Translations under genes and position numbers: made by a program
Shown: positions 46,125 through 57,420 of the stretch, piece after piece
How positions within the stretch are numbered: the stretch's first letter is position 1
Layout: the number at the start of each line of letters is the position of its first letter
Assembly: GCA_038025085.1 (NCBI GenBank)
Contig: CM076154.1
Location: forward strand, 22,924,501 to 22,988,500
Length of the DNA stretch: 64,000 bases
Origin: Tetragonia tetragonoides
Taxonomy: Eukaryota > Streptophyta > Magnoliopsida > Caryophyllales > Aizoaceae
Direction of reading: 5' to 3'
Notes under the pieces: model-generated
What the model was told of the DNA's origin: nothing
Seen by the model: only the letters and a program-made list of their open reading frames with translations
The model's database searches: none

Positions 46125-46876
46125 TTTCGCGAATCTGAGAATATAAAAGTAATGGTATAAACACCATTCTCACAATTTGCACATCTCGACCCATTAAGGT
46201 CTAATTGAGAGAAATAGGTTGTAATTGAAACCTTTCTTTTGACATTTAGCATATAGCATATAAGTTTCGAAGATCGACCTCACAACATAAGTCTAAGCAA
46301 CATACTTTATTGTTCTCAGTTCTCATGCACAATAGTTCGATAGGCATGTAATACACTTTAGACATGTAGGTTTCACATGAATAGACAAAGATGTTCATAA
46401 TGCACATAAATAGGCTCTATACTATTTTAGTAGGGCAATAGATAGTGACACTTAATCATATCGATATGCTTTAGCACTTGGCTCACAAAAGAGTTGATAA
46501 TGCACAACAAAAAAATTTCCATAATTTCGACATGGATTTCCCATCATGTCACGACGATAAGAGATAGCATTCATGCTTTTAGTCAACCATGCAAATATGT
46601 GACACAACAATGATGGAAACAATTCATAACGACTTTCATATAATCAAATGAAATAGTTTTGCAATAAGATGGATTGCAAAATAGATAAGCGTCAAAATAT
46701 TTGTTGCTTAGGCAACTACACAGCATCATCAAACTTGACCACGAAGGGCCATCACAAAAGTGGAATAATGTTTCTAATCAAAACAACTAACTCTAGTCAA
46801 CAAGATATCTAAACAGCAACTGGGTTTTGTTTCGATCCGGGAGGCGTATCATCATCATCATCATCCCTCCTTGGTT
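46125..46876 (-). other. E2 spacer between ORF0 and gag
   Basis: About 750 bases, AT-rich, without a supportable gene. The same position in E1 has a 500 bp spacer. Confidence 0.6.
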
Positions 46877-47787
46877 TCACTTCCCTACAAGGCGTTCATC
46901 CTCGTCACCTCTGAACTTTTGAGGCATGAAGCGCCTTCTAAAGTTGTCCACGAGTTTGCGCTTCTTTGACCAGCTGCCCTCATAGATGTCCTTTGGAGCA
47001 GGCACTAGGACATGATTAACCTTCCATTCGAACTCAGACAAGCATAACTCATTGCCAACACCCTGAAAAGTCAGCACCCAACGATTGCCTTTGCCGTACT
47101 TCCCATCGTTGATGTAGCCACTCCTTAGTACTTCTCCTTGAGACCTCTCCAAGGATGCTGGTTGGGTAAGCCAGCTAGTAAGAGTTCTACATAGAAATCT
47201 TGGTGTATCCTCGTACGGTTCTCATACTCGTAAAGCTCGATCGTAGTGAATGCACGATCAATGTAGTCACGGATGTCATTCAGCTCGGCATCAGTGGCAA
47301 AGAAAGGCTCCACAGGAAGAGACACATCAGCAGTAGGCGATGGAGGTACAGAGTTTTTGCCGCTTGCATCACCAATATCCTCTAAGTCTGGCATGCTAGG
47401 TGAATCAGGGACACCAGCTCCATACTCGAAACGCATCTCTAAATCGACAGAATTAGGCTCAAAGCTTGGCTTGTCAGCAGGAGCATCTTCAGCTTGAGGT
47501 TCGGACTCAGTAGGTTCCTCTTCAGAATTAGGATCCTCGTTAGCATCCAAGTCGTGATTAGGCTCTATTGGAACGTCATCGTCATAAGCATCAGGTGCGG
47601 GTTGGTCCACCTCGTGCGCGCTATTGCCTTGCGCCAAAAGGGCAGCCACGGCCTCATCATGCTCGTCGTGTGTAGGCTCACTATCTGAGATGTCTACATA
47701 CTCCACCTCGTGCTCGGGTGCAACAATCATCGCTCGTGGTTTTCTACCCCTACTTGACTTCATCGCGGTCAAACGAGTAATTGCCAT
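46877..47787 (-). pseudogene. E2 ORF0: extra frame between primer site and gag
   Basis: Frame 47787-47125 starts MAITRLTAMKSSRG, has a long acidic Asp/Glu/Pro-rich N-terminal half, then a region ending LPNQHPWRGLKEKY. A frameshift near 47130-47150 moves the continuation to 47152-46877, with YGKGNRWVLTFQG, SEFEWKV and a basic C-terminus. The landmarks LP..PW, K.K[YF], YG..RWVLT and EW match E1 ORF0 in order and spacing. No family is recognised. A role as an accessory factor of chromoviruses is only a guess. Confidence 0.65.
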
Positions 47788-47963
47788 CTACAAAAGGGCA
47801 ATCAAACAATCAGAAGATTTAAATCACAATTAAGGTGATTTCAAGTAATTCCTAACTTCTGGGACTACTACGCTCAACGACTTTAATTATATTTTATTTC
47901 CTCCAAAGTGAAACGAATCTTTATTAATTCATTTATTAAACCTATGCAACCTTTAAACCTAGG

Positions 47964-47975
47964 GCTCTGATACCA
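47964..47975 (-). other. E2 primer binding site (initiator Met tRNA)
   Basis: The minus strand reads TGGTATCAGAGC, two bases inside the 5' LTR. Confidence 0.93.
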
Positions 47976-50127
47976 TTTGTAACACCCCCGAATTCACAAC
48001 GATTCCAGGAAACTATCGACGTCATTATCCATGACTCGACACTGCTGAACCGTCAAGGACCCAAGGGAATGCTACTGCAACATTTATCGCTAAGGAGTAA
48101 ATGCTAAGAAGGAAGGGAAACTAGGTATCAAACGAAGCATCTAAAAAAATTAAACATAAATATCAGAGTTATCTATCCAGCGGTCTTATGTCCATTATAG
48201 TTTTGTAACAACTTTGCCTTCAAGGGCATAAACCAAAAATCCCAAAATATCCAAAGTAACCAATAATCAATAGTTCTAACAGACAACCCACATTCAACCT
48301 TCTAGCGAACCGTCCTCACTCAGCTACACCTGCACTCTGGTTTCCGTGGCAGAAACAAGGTACAGAGAAAAAGAGAAGAAACAAAAGAAAACAAAAATCA
48401 GATAAACTAAATAAACGTCGTCCATACCCAGTAAAAACACTTTCGCAAACCTTACCTGGGTTTTAGAAGAATCATTGAAATTCATTTGCATGCACAAGTA
48501 GTCATACAATCAAGCACACGCATACTCAATATTCAATTAAATGCAATTCTTGCTTTAATGATCATTCGAACACAAATAGATAAACCATCTTGATTAGAGA
48601 AATAAGAGAGCGAATAGAACAGCGATTACCCATACTGTTCATAGATAGATATAGACATGCCATGGACTTACTCTACTGTATACTCACACTACCTCTAACA
48701 TAATAATCGATATGTAGAGAATTAAACGATGGGGAATGATCCGTCCTGAACATACTACGAGGTGTCCATAAAAGTAACTTGAGAATCACGAATCGCTAGA
48801 CTACATCAATTAGATAAGTCTTGGTAGCTCGACTACTCCTAGGGATCGATTAGGAGTCTTATTCTCATTTATAATTCAATTCACATACTTGCATTGATTG
48901 ACCAAGTAGTACAACGAGACCACGACATACTACTTCATTTCATGCTCATGATAATGAATAATAATAATGATAATAACATAACGGCATATTAATCATGCTT
49001 CATATATGTCTTAACGAAATTTCGGCAGCACTTCGGCAGTAAATCATGTTATCCAAAAATTACACTTTTACCAATAACATCCAACAAATATATTAGGTGC
49101 TCATTAGCACTCAATAATAACCCATTCCAAATAGCACATATTATTATATCATAATAATATTAGAAATTCAACATCGCCATAATTAAACATTAATTAGCAT
49201 ATGAACTAATTAATTAACGAAGTTCCATAATCTCATCATACTCATTATAAATCATATTTACAGCGAAGAATATAGTTCATATTCTCATAATTAACGACGA
49301 TATAATTTAATCATGCTTAGCATATTAAATTCACAATAATAATCAATTAGCACATAACATATCAAAATAGTTTTGATGGGGCTTTGGAAAGAGATAGGCA
49401 CAATCGCTTATCTAACAAACGCTCACTAAGCATTAAGTAACTTATCTAATCACAACCCGATCACGCTTGTCCGTTTGGTCCTAATTAAAAATAATTATCG
49501 AGACATAATTAGTAAATACGAAAATCGAAAAAGTACTAAAACTGTAAACTAATATTATTATTAAATTTTTTGATTTATTTCAACCAATCTAGGCTTTTGA
49601 AAATCCGGATTCGGACTGCGAACGAGTACAGAAAAATAAAAACAATTATTGAAAAATACTGAAAATACGATGTTAATTAAAACGAAAATATTAAACGAAA
49701 CCCTAACCGGTTATTCGAGCCTAGGCCATGATACACCAAGCATGGGGACCCATGACCTAGCCCATCACCAAGACCACCACCCACCGACCACCATGGTCGG
49801 CGTTGGCTCGCCGGAGCACCGGCGACGGAGGAGAGTGAGAGTGAGAGAGATCGCGCGAGAAAGATAGAGTTCGCGAGGGAGAGAGAGAGAGCGACTGAGA
49901 GGGGGAGGAGCGACGAGCAGGGTCCCGTCGTATCGGCCACTCGCCGGTGACCACCCAGGCACGGCGGTGGCGCGACAGCCGCGACCCGACGAAAACAGGG
50001 GAGGGGGAAAATAGAGCACGGGAGAGAGAGGGAGAAAGAGAGAGAAAGGAAGAGGGAGAAGAAGGGGCGTCTCAACTTGGTGGTGGCCCTGGTTTCTCCG
50101 GCGACTGGCGGCCGAGCAAGGGGGAGG

Positions 50128-50129
<2 letters not shown>

Positions 50130-50208
<79 letters not shown>

Positions 50209-50215
50209 TGTGTGT
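50130..50215. repeat. (GA)n(TG)n microsatellite in E2 5' LTR
   Basis: GA run of about 77 bp and a short TG tail, downstream of the LTR TATA box in the transcribed direction. Confidence 0.95.
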
Positions 50216-50320
50216 CGTGTGAGAGGAGAGAGAAAAGAGAGTGAGTGCCGTGAGGGAGGAGAGAGAGAGAATTGGGTTTTTGGCTCAGTTCTGTAAACTG
50301 ATTAACTGACCCATCTCTTA

Positions 50321-50330
50321 GCTTATATAG
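50321..50330 (-). promoter_or_regulatory. TATA box of E2 5' LTR
   Basis: ctatataagc on the minus strand, about 310 bp from the LTR start. The same box is at 13476-13485 in the 3' LTR. Confidence 0.75.
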
Positions 50331-50638
50331 GTGCTTAGTCAAGAAAAGTCAAATCCTACTAGAATTAGGATTATTTTCTGATTTAATAATTAATTAAAAC
50401 ACCATTAAAACTAATTAAAACAATATGAATAAGCTTTATCCATATACAAAATCATTTTAATTAAATCCTTCAATTTGATAATTATAAATCCCGAAATTCC
50501 CATAATAATAATTAATATTATTATGGCTTAATTTGAGTAAATCGAATCGTTAAATTAATATACGATTTAAATCTCCGAAATATTTATAAATGAATTATAA
50601 ATTGATATTATAATTATAGAAAATATTGGGGTATCACA

Positions 50639-50643
50639 AACTC
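50639..50643. repeat. Target-site duplication of E2, right copy (AACTC)
   Basis: Identical to 11096-11100. Confidence 0.95.
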
Positions 50644-50739
50644 AAAGTTGCACAAATCATTAACTAATCAATTTAAGCAATGTAAGTAAACTTCACAAAG
50701 CAAGGATACAAATTATCTCTTTTACAAGAATTTGTGTAG

Positions 50740-52141
50740 CTGAACTCCCTCAATGATGCCACTCTACAAAGAAGAAGCGAACCAGCCTTCTGCAACAACC
50801 TCGACATGGATGTGACCCTGGATCCGATCGAAGAAGATCCTTGGTCCCAAGACGTCTTCAACTACATCACTAGAGGAATTTACCCTCAAGACGCACCAAT
50901 AAGAGCTGAACGGGCCACCCGTCTCTTAGCGGCACAATACATAGAATACAAGGGGGTTCTATACAAGAAATCCCACAACGGGGTCAACGTCAGATGCATG
51001 AACTCCGAAGAAGCCGCAAAGATCATGGACGAGGTACACAATGCTGTGTGCGAACCACACATGAACTGTCAAATGCTCTCTAGAAAGGTCCTACGACTAG
51101 GTTACTATTGGACCATTATGGAAAGGGATTGTTACGACTGTGTCAAGAAATGCAACAAGTGTCAAATATATGCCAACCTGCAGCATATGCCACCTCAATG
51201 CTCCACAAATTCACATCCCCTTGGCCATTTTCCGCATGGACAATAGATATCATTGGTAACTTCCCCCCAAAAGGCTCGGGAGGACATGAATACATCCTAG
51301 CATCCATAGACCATGTTACCAAATGGGTTGAAGCCCAATCCTATGCCGTCCTCACCTCCAAACAAGTGTCCAAATTCATAAGGAACAACATCATCTGCCG
51401 ATACGGCGTTCCACATGAAATCATTAGTGACCATGGATCCCATTCCAAAGCCGAAACAACCACCATCTTCAAAACTACAAAATTCAGCACCACAAATAAT
51501 CCCCTTACCGTCCCCAAGCCAACGGCGCAGTAGAAGCCGCCAACAAAACCTCAAGACTATCATTGAAAAGATGATAGAAAACTACAAAGATTGGCCCAGA
51601 AAAACTTCCATTTTCCCTTTCGGGATGTAGGACGTCCATAAGATCCTCTCCGAGAGCAACACCTTATTCCCTAGTCTACGGAATGGAAGCAGTGCTACCT
51701 ATAGAAGTTCAGTTACCCTCCATGCGCATAGCCTTATAGGGTGAAATTCCCGAAACCCAATGGTTACAAGCCCGCTACGACGAACTCATGTTCACAGATG
51801 AAAGATGCCTACGGGCCCTAGACCACTCCCACATGTACCAGCAATGCATGGCAAGAGCATTCAACAAAAAAGTTTGACCCCAAAATCTAAAGGAACGGGA
51901 CTTAGCTTGGAAAGAATTACGTGTCCCACTTACTGACTCCAGGGGCGAATTCCGACCAAACTGGTTCGGTCCATTCATCATCAAAGACATCTTATCAAGA
52001 GGCGCAGTCAGACTAATGGACATTGACAACATCGAGTTCAGTCAGTTCACCAACATGGACCAACTGAAGAAGTGCTACGTCTATAAAAAATCCGAAAAAA
52101 GAAGAAGACGTACACAAATTAAACGAACTACGCTGGTCTGA
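50740..52141 (+). pseudogene. pol: T3 integrase
   Basis: Begins with the linker (LNDATLQRRSEPAFCNN) and the frame 50806-51246, holding the zinc domain (VHNAVCEPHMN, CNKCQIYA). A frameshift near 51190 leads to 51108-51533, with the core motifs TIDIIGN and SDHGSHSK. The catalytic glutamate segment (GAVEAANK) is read in a shifted frame near 51530. The C-terminal domain (NWFGPFIIKDIL, NMDQLKKCYV) ends at about 52141, inside the conserved noncoding motif. Several stops. Confidence 0.85.
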
Positions 52142-52183
52142 TTCCACACTGGATACGTAGGTAACCCTTTTAAGGGGCCCGAC
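52125..52183. other. Conserved noncoding motif between pol and antisense gene 1 (T3)
   Basis: Reads gaactacgctggtctgattc, ggatacgtagg and ggggcccga, matching the P motif at 30944-31012. Confidence 0.75.
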
Positions 52184-52419
52184 AAAAATCAACACAAAAT
52201 TCTATTCAACTCATTCAAAAAGGATAATCTTTATTCAAACTGAAAGAATAAGCTTACATTGCAAAACATTAAACTTGCTAAGGTTACAAAAAAAAAAGTG
52301 CAACTACGAGGGTTTAAGCTAAACAAATTGTTATTACTTTTTTTTTAAAACTAGACTTGCTTTCTAAGAAAACTACTTTAATCCTTCTTCCATTTAGAAG
52401 GCTTCGTTGAAGAGGTCTT
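52184..52419 (+). other. T3 spacer
   Basis: Short spacer without gene; A-runs near 52290 and T-runs near 52340. Confidence 0.5.
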
Positions 52420-53724
52420 AATTGAAGGACCCTGACTTGAGGACAGCCTATGATGGTTTCGTTGAGCTGGGGGCTTGCCTCTTTTCAATACATGATAGCC
52501 TTCCTAGTAAGGCCCTTCCTTTCTTTTCTTGCTTCATGTTCTTGAGTCATACTTATGCTTTAGTTGGTCCCACTCCTCTTGAAGAAGGGCTCGTCTCCCT
52601 TCTCCATCACTGCAAGAAAGGCAGTTCAAGTAGGTCTCAGAAACTTGAGTTGGGGCAATCACCCGAGGTAATGTCCAACGATCTCTGCCACCCCAATATT
52701 TTCCCCAATCCGCAGCAAATTCAGTGGTCAAAGCCGAGATAGGTGTTCTCGTGGTCTCTCGACGAGGGATAACCTACTTCAACCCATATTGTCTCATGAC
52801 CCTAGAAGGAAAGAAGAGAGTACTCATGTACAGACCCATTGTGGTAGTGTAAGGAACAAACTTGCAGCAAGCCACTAAAGAAGTGAGGTTCCGCCAAGTC
52901 ACATGCAAACGGATAACAGATCCTGCATGGAAAAAGGCCTCCCATTCAGCAAGGGTCTTTTCATCATATAGCCTTCTCCTAACCAAGAAGCTAGCAGCGG
53001 TATAAGTTTTTATGACCAGGGTTGAGGGGTACAAGCTATCATCTTCTCTGGTGACTCTATCAACCTTAGATGCTCACATAACCAAATTTGAAGCAGCAGG
53101 GGGCTGCCAGAAAAAGCTTCGTGAGGCGAGATTTTCAACCTGTCAAGCCCTATAATAGTTTCCCCTACAACCAGATGCAAAGGAGAGTGCCCTTCAACCA
53201 TTTGATTCACCACTCGCAACAACGAGGCTCTACCCAAGTTCGAAGACTCTGCATTAGCAAACAGTAGACGGTTTAACACGCAAAGTACAAAATCCTGTCG
53301 GCGGCAACGCCTAAATATTGCATCTTTTTCAAAAGAAATAGCAAACTTTTAACAAAGGTTGAACTAAGTCCACATCGACGCCAACGATCATGCTTTTGGA
53401 TTCTGCAGATGACAACCCTAGGGATTTCCTGTACTGACCACTAAAACCATCTGTGAAATAAGACACAGTTGGGGGAAGAACATCAGACATATTAGTGATT
53501 GCAGCAAATTCTTCAACTAGACGGCATAATTCAGAATTACCAAAACGCAAAACATGCAAGTCGGGGTCCCAATAATTCAGAGCAGATTGAAGAAAGGGCT
53601 ACAATATTTTGGTTCGTCTTAAAGCAATTAAGGTAGAGACGTGGAACGAAGCCATATCAAGTTTATCTTTTATGGTCAGATTTTTGGCCTAAGCATCGAA
53701 CAGGTTTTCGAAGGATTTCACCAT
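52420..53724 (-). pseudogene. T3 antisense gene 1: plant mobile domain protein
   Basis: Opposite strand to T3 integrase. Start at 53724 (MVKSFENLFDA), then a stop. Conserved blocks in order: WDPDLHVLRFGNSELCRLVEEFAAI (matching the P block LHVFRFGYDEL), FVLCVLNRLLF, GSPLLLQIWLCEHLRL, LAEWEAFFHAG, LFFPSRVMRQYGLK, and SDGEGRRALLQEEWDQL, which matches the AEGRRSCRK region of P. The intron of P at LLLQ/IWL is absent here. Five or more stops or shifts are present. Similarity to P is at protein level only. Confidence 0.78.
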
Positions 53725-53789
53725 GGTAGAAGCTTTGGGAATTTTTGAGAGAGTTAAAGTCTAAAAAGTGATACGACATCAAGCATCCC

Positions 53790-53970
53790 GTAAATTCTAT
53801 TTATGTATAAGCCAAAAATCGGGTCAAAAGATGTTAGAAATCCGTGAAAAATCCCAAACCAGAGCCGTCAGTGACTGTGACCAGCGCCGCTAGCGGGCCT
53901 CATCTTCAACCCAGCACCGCTAGCAGCCCAGCTCAGCACCGCTAGCGGCGCTGACCCTGGCCCAAATATT
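53790..53970 (-). promoter_or_regulatory. Promoter region of T3 antisense gene 1
   Basis: TATA-like acataaatag on the minus strand (about 53798-53807), about 75 bp before the start codon. A GC-rich block with repeated cagcaccgctagc (53870-53960) lies about 64 bp upstream of it. Confidence 0.6.
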
Positions 53971-54321
53971 TTCCTCCTAACGCTCCAGCCCGCCCATTTG
54001 GTCACTATCGCTCGGTTTAAGCCAAGTTTTTTGTACGCACAACGGAATTACAAACCCCGAGACTCTCTTAGTTTTATCTTTTCTATTTATTTCTTATAAT
54101 TTTATCTTTTTTGTAGGGGGTATAGTATGTGTAATTTTTGTTTTTTCTTGCAATTTTTACTTTTTTTCTTATTTTATTCCCTAACTTATGGCCTACTCCC
54201 TACTACATAACACATTGCATACTTAGAGATCAAATGGGCATAATTGAGTCATCATAGCATATATATATATCATGTACGTAAAATGCATAAAAATAGGAGT
54301 TCAAAGTTTCAAGGCTTATGT
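53971..54321 (+). other. T3 spacer between antisense genes
   Basis: About 350 bases of T-rich sequence; no gene. Confidence 0.55.
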
Positions 54322-55910
54322 TTATAAAACGGTCCTGCACTGCTCAACCGGAGTCATCATCGCCATTGTTGTCAGCCTCATCATCAATGGACGGTCCTTG
54401 GCCATAGTTTCCAGACGAACAGTGGAAGGAGCCCTGAGTACTAAAAGAGCTATAAATGGATCTGCTGTTGTTAGGCCTAATATCCCGTCTATCATATGCT
54501 GGTGCATGCATGGAGGTACCTGCAGGAAACCCCGCGGCGAAGAAGCTCTTTTTGGCTTGACTAGCAAAGTCCATAGCCACATCCTGATACTAAGGCCCAG
54601 TATGAGGCACATCCCATCCAGAGGCGTTCGCCCAACCTCCAGCCATGGGGTAACAATAGGCCTACTATCAAAAGAAGGCTGAAAACCCGCTGGAGAAAAC
54701 ATCTCAGGCACGGGAATGTGCGGAATAGACGGTTTGGGCGCCTCATCAATAGGAGGGCTGGTCACAGCTACGGGAGGTGAACGAGCAATAGAAGGCTTGA
54801 TCGCCAAAGAGCCTCTCGCAGCAGAAGAATGTCGAGGTCCCACCGAAGATGAAGACTGCGACATCTGCAAACAATCAAGATCGAGATGTTAAGTTAAGCA
54901 CTCCACTTAGCTAAACAAAGGATGAAAAGTCCACTTACGTCGACAGTCCAAGACCGAGAACTCTTCCCTTTGCCCATCACCCGACTATAGCCTTTCTTCG
55001 ACAGGTGAATGAGCATGAATGCTTGAGACGTCTGCTCCCGGTTCAACTAGAAGAAGAAACAAAAAAATAGAGTTAGTATTCAAAAGCAAATACAAAACAC
55101 AAGAAGGGATAGAAAGAAACTTACCCCTGTAAAACCATCAGGCAAGGGCAAGCCCTCCACGGTCTCTCCATCAGCAATATGTAGAGGGAACTCCTCTACT
55201 ATACGTCTCCCACTCTAACCAATATACCTCACCTCATTAGTCGGCAAGGTCACGCTTGGGGGCTGGCCCCGAGGAACTCTAGAATTGGACCTCCTGGGAC
55301 CCTGAGGAGCCAAACGATCTGCCAGCAAGACACAGAAAGTCAGTATATCACACATATAGCTGAAAAGACACAGAAAAAACTTCTTACCTCAGAAGTCAGG
55401 TCCGGCATCAGACGACCCAAGCAATAGGCTAAGTACACAGTCGTACGATCCAAGCCAGCAATCTCCGGCTCATTAAAGTACGTGGTTGCCATACCGCGAG
55501 CCACGACCCCCCAAGTCCTCCATGCTCAGGCTGCGCTGGTAAAACATGGTCATGGAGGGATCCTTCGGAACGAGATAACCACCCAAGGCAGCATAAACCA
55601 GCCGAGTCAAATGGTCCCTCAAGTACCACAGAAAGCCAAATGGCCCCTCAACGACCACCCGTATGGAGGTTACCCTAAAAGACTCCGTGGTAATATGGGG
55701 AGGAACCCCAGGAATATCGTCAAAGGCAGCCCATGACACCTGCAGATTACCAGATCAAAAGTTCATTCACACCATATGGACCAGAAAACAAATGCACATA
55801 TACTAACAAGTCAACGACAACATACCACATATGCAGCCTAACTCTCGAAGGTAGCCCGAAAATGCTCGAAAGAGGTAAATGAGTGGGTATCTCTGCCAAT
55901 CCACCGTGAG
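54322..55910 (-). pseudogene. T3 antisense gene 2: plant mobile domain protein, exons 3-7
   Basis: Homologue of the M and P genes, cut at its third exon by C1. Exon 7 is 54322-54864 (Ser/Pro-rich tail, not conserved in sequence). Exon 6 is 54939-55046 (LNREQTSQAF), exactly 108 bp as in M. Exon 5 is 55125-55319, ending GLPLPDGFTG where M has GLPFPVGHPG. Exon 4 is 55388-55739 (EGPFGFLWYLRDHL, matching AGPFSFEWYLGERI). Part of exon 3 is 55832-55910, with a GTATGT donor. Introns are 68-92 bp with GT-AG ends. Frameshifts and stops are present. Confidence 0.8.
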
Positions 55911-57360
55911 TGTTGGGTTCCATGTTTTGATGATAACAAATAAAGTGTCCTTATCTTTGTGTAAAGTAACAATGATGGCAGGTTTACTTAAGAATTCAAG
56001 AAGTTGAACCGCTTGATGCATGATTTCTCATGAAGATGTCTTTAGTTGGTATTTCTATTATTAGTCTTCATGTACTATGCATTGAGTGTGTTATAGGTTG
56101 GATTCAAAGTGGTCTTGACAAGGGACGGACATACACAAAGGTTGAAGTGCATAAGGTTCAAAGAGTACAGTGGAATAGTCTTGCGAACCCTGTTCTCTAT
56201 GACCAGCACTAGAGCTTGAAGGAACCAAAGGGGAACAAATGCTTTGGACCCTGTTCCTGCTAGCTGTGTATCTGGACGAGTTTTGCATAATATCGTATTT
56301 ATTATTTATGTGAATATTTGTGTATTATCTTTCTAGATCTTCACACAAATATTCTTCTCGTGAAATATAAATTGTTTTGGAAATTTAGATATTGCAAAAC
56401 AGATTTTACAGATTGGAAAAAGATTTTATTTTGAAAAAGATATTATCTTTTACTTTATGGCCAAGGTTTATTTATTATGGAAAGTATTATCTTATGGAAT
56501 ATCTCTATTATCTTTTAGAGTTTATATTCAGATAATATACCTATGTTAGCTGGCCTAAATCTTCAGTAAAATATGTTGGACTAATTTCCATCTAGATTCA
56601 TTAGTGTTTTGTAAAGTAAATGTGTTTTTCTTTATCTCAAACTCTAGGATATATTTTTGGAGATATTATCTTTTGGAAAACGATTTTAACCTAGAAGGAA
56701 ACTGATCCTTCACGTCCCATATATAAGGTGGAGAATAGCTTCAGTTTACTTCACGCCTTGAGAGATTTTTGACGTGCAAAAGAGTTTTCAAATCATATTC
56801 AAAACATCCAAGTCCTCCATACAAATACAGTCCAACATTACACTGAGAACAACCTTTGGACCCTGTTCCCTATCAGATCCGTTTGAATCTTTCCTTTGCG
56901 TACCCATTGCATAATAGTTTTTCATTTTAGCCTTATTTTCTTATTAAAGCAGCGAGTTGTAAGGCAGTCATTATACCCAAAGAGATTTGTAATTACTTTA
57001 ACTTAGTAACGAGTGTAGAGTTTTCCTTCAGGTCAGTGTGTGCCTTGGAAGGATTGACAACACATTAGTAACAGTGTGTGGTGTGTTAGGGTACTGTGCT
57101 GTATCCTGTTGTGGCTCTAGTAATAAGAGAAGTGGTGTGACAAAATCCCAAGTAACCGGGTCGTGATTTTTACTCCTATTGAGCCTAGGAGGTTTTCCAC
57201 GTGAAAAAATCCTTGTGTTATTTACTTTTAGTCTTTTGTATTGTGCTTAATCTGCTGCATAGGGACAACGTTGTTCTCACCACTGTTCTTAAGTAACAAA
57301 AGTCTGTTTTATTGCGAAAAGTAGGCGTCACTCTATTCACCCCCCTTTAGAGTTCCTTAA
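55911..57360 (+). repeat. C1 5' LTR
   Basis: Start fixed by homology to 63608. TATA box at about 56719-56727 (atatataagg). The 3' boundary is placed just before the primer-site relic; the exact base is uncertain. In the overlap the second LTR differs at roughly 7 percent of positions by eye and has an extra segment of about 32 bp (around 63730-63765). Confidence 0.82.
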
Positions 57361-57362
57361 TG

Positions 57363-57373
57363 TGGTATCAATG
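57363..57373 (+). other. C1 primer binding site relic
   Basis: tggtatcaatg resembles the initiator-Met site tggtatcagag with late mismatches. Confidence 0.65.
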
Positions 57374-57420
57374 TCTGGTTTCTCATTAAGAGATTAACAC
57401 TTTGAGTTTATTCCACAAAA

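Larger units (their letters stand above)
11101..50638 (-). mobile_element. Tekay-type chromovirus E2, nested host of M and P
   Basis: A complete minus-strand Ty3/gypsy element: 5' LTR 47978-50638, primer site, ORF0, gag, [28 kb nested block 17418-45582], protease, RT, RNase H, integrase with chromodomain, and 3' LTR 11101-13778. A perfect 5-bp target duplication AACTC flanks it. Without the nested block it is about 11.4 kb. The two LTRs differ at roughly 15 places in their first 250 bases by eye, so the insertion is not recent. The chromodomain (WSRHGQEEATWE) and the priming tRNA point to the Tekay/Del clade. Confidence 0.93.
47978..50638 (-). repeat. E2 5' LTR (LTR C)
   Basis: 2661 bp, from tgtaacaccccc to ggggtatcaca, TG...CA on the minus strand. 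Homologous throughout to LTR B. The TATA box is at 50321-50330 on the minus strand. Long Ser-Leu or Arg-Glu frames in it translate the GA/CT repeat and are not genes. Confidence 0.95.
50639..55910 (+). mobile_element. Tat-lineage element T3, right fragment
   Basis: Continues the fragment at 9573-11100. Holds the C-terminal edge of the second RNase H region, integrase, the conserved noncoding motif, antisense gene 1, and antisense gene 2 as far as its third exon, where C1 is inserted at 55911. Protein similarity to P is clear but DNA similarity is low, so T3 is a different and older family of the lineage. Its 3' end lies beyond the window. Confidence 0.85.

Noticed and set aside
54272..54682. 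136-codon plus-strand frame
   Set aside because: It is the opposite strand of exon 7 of T3 antisense gene 2, which has splice sites and homologous neighbours.
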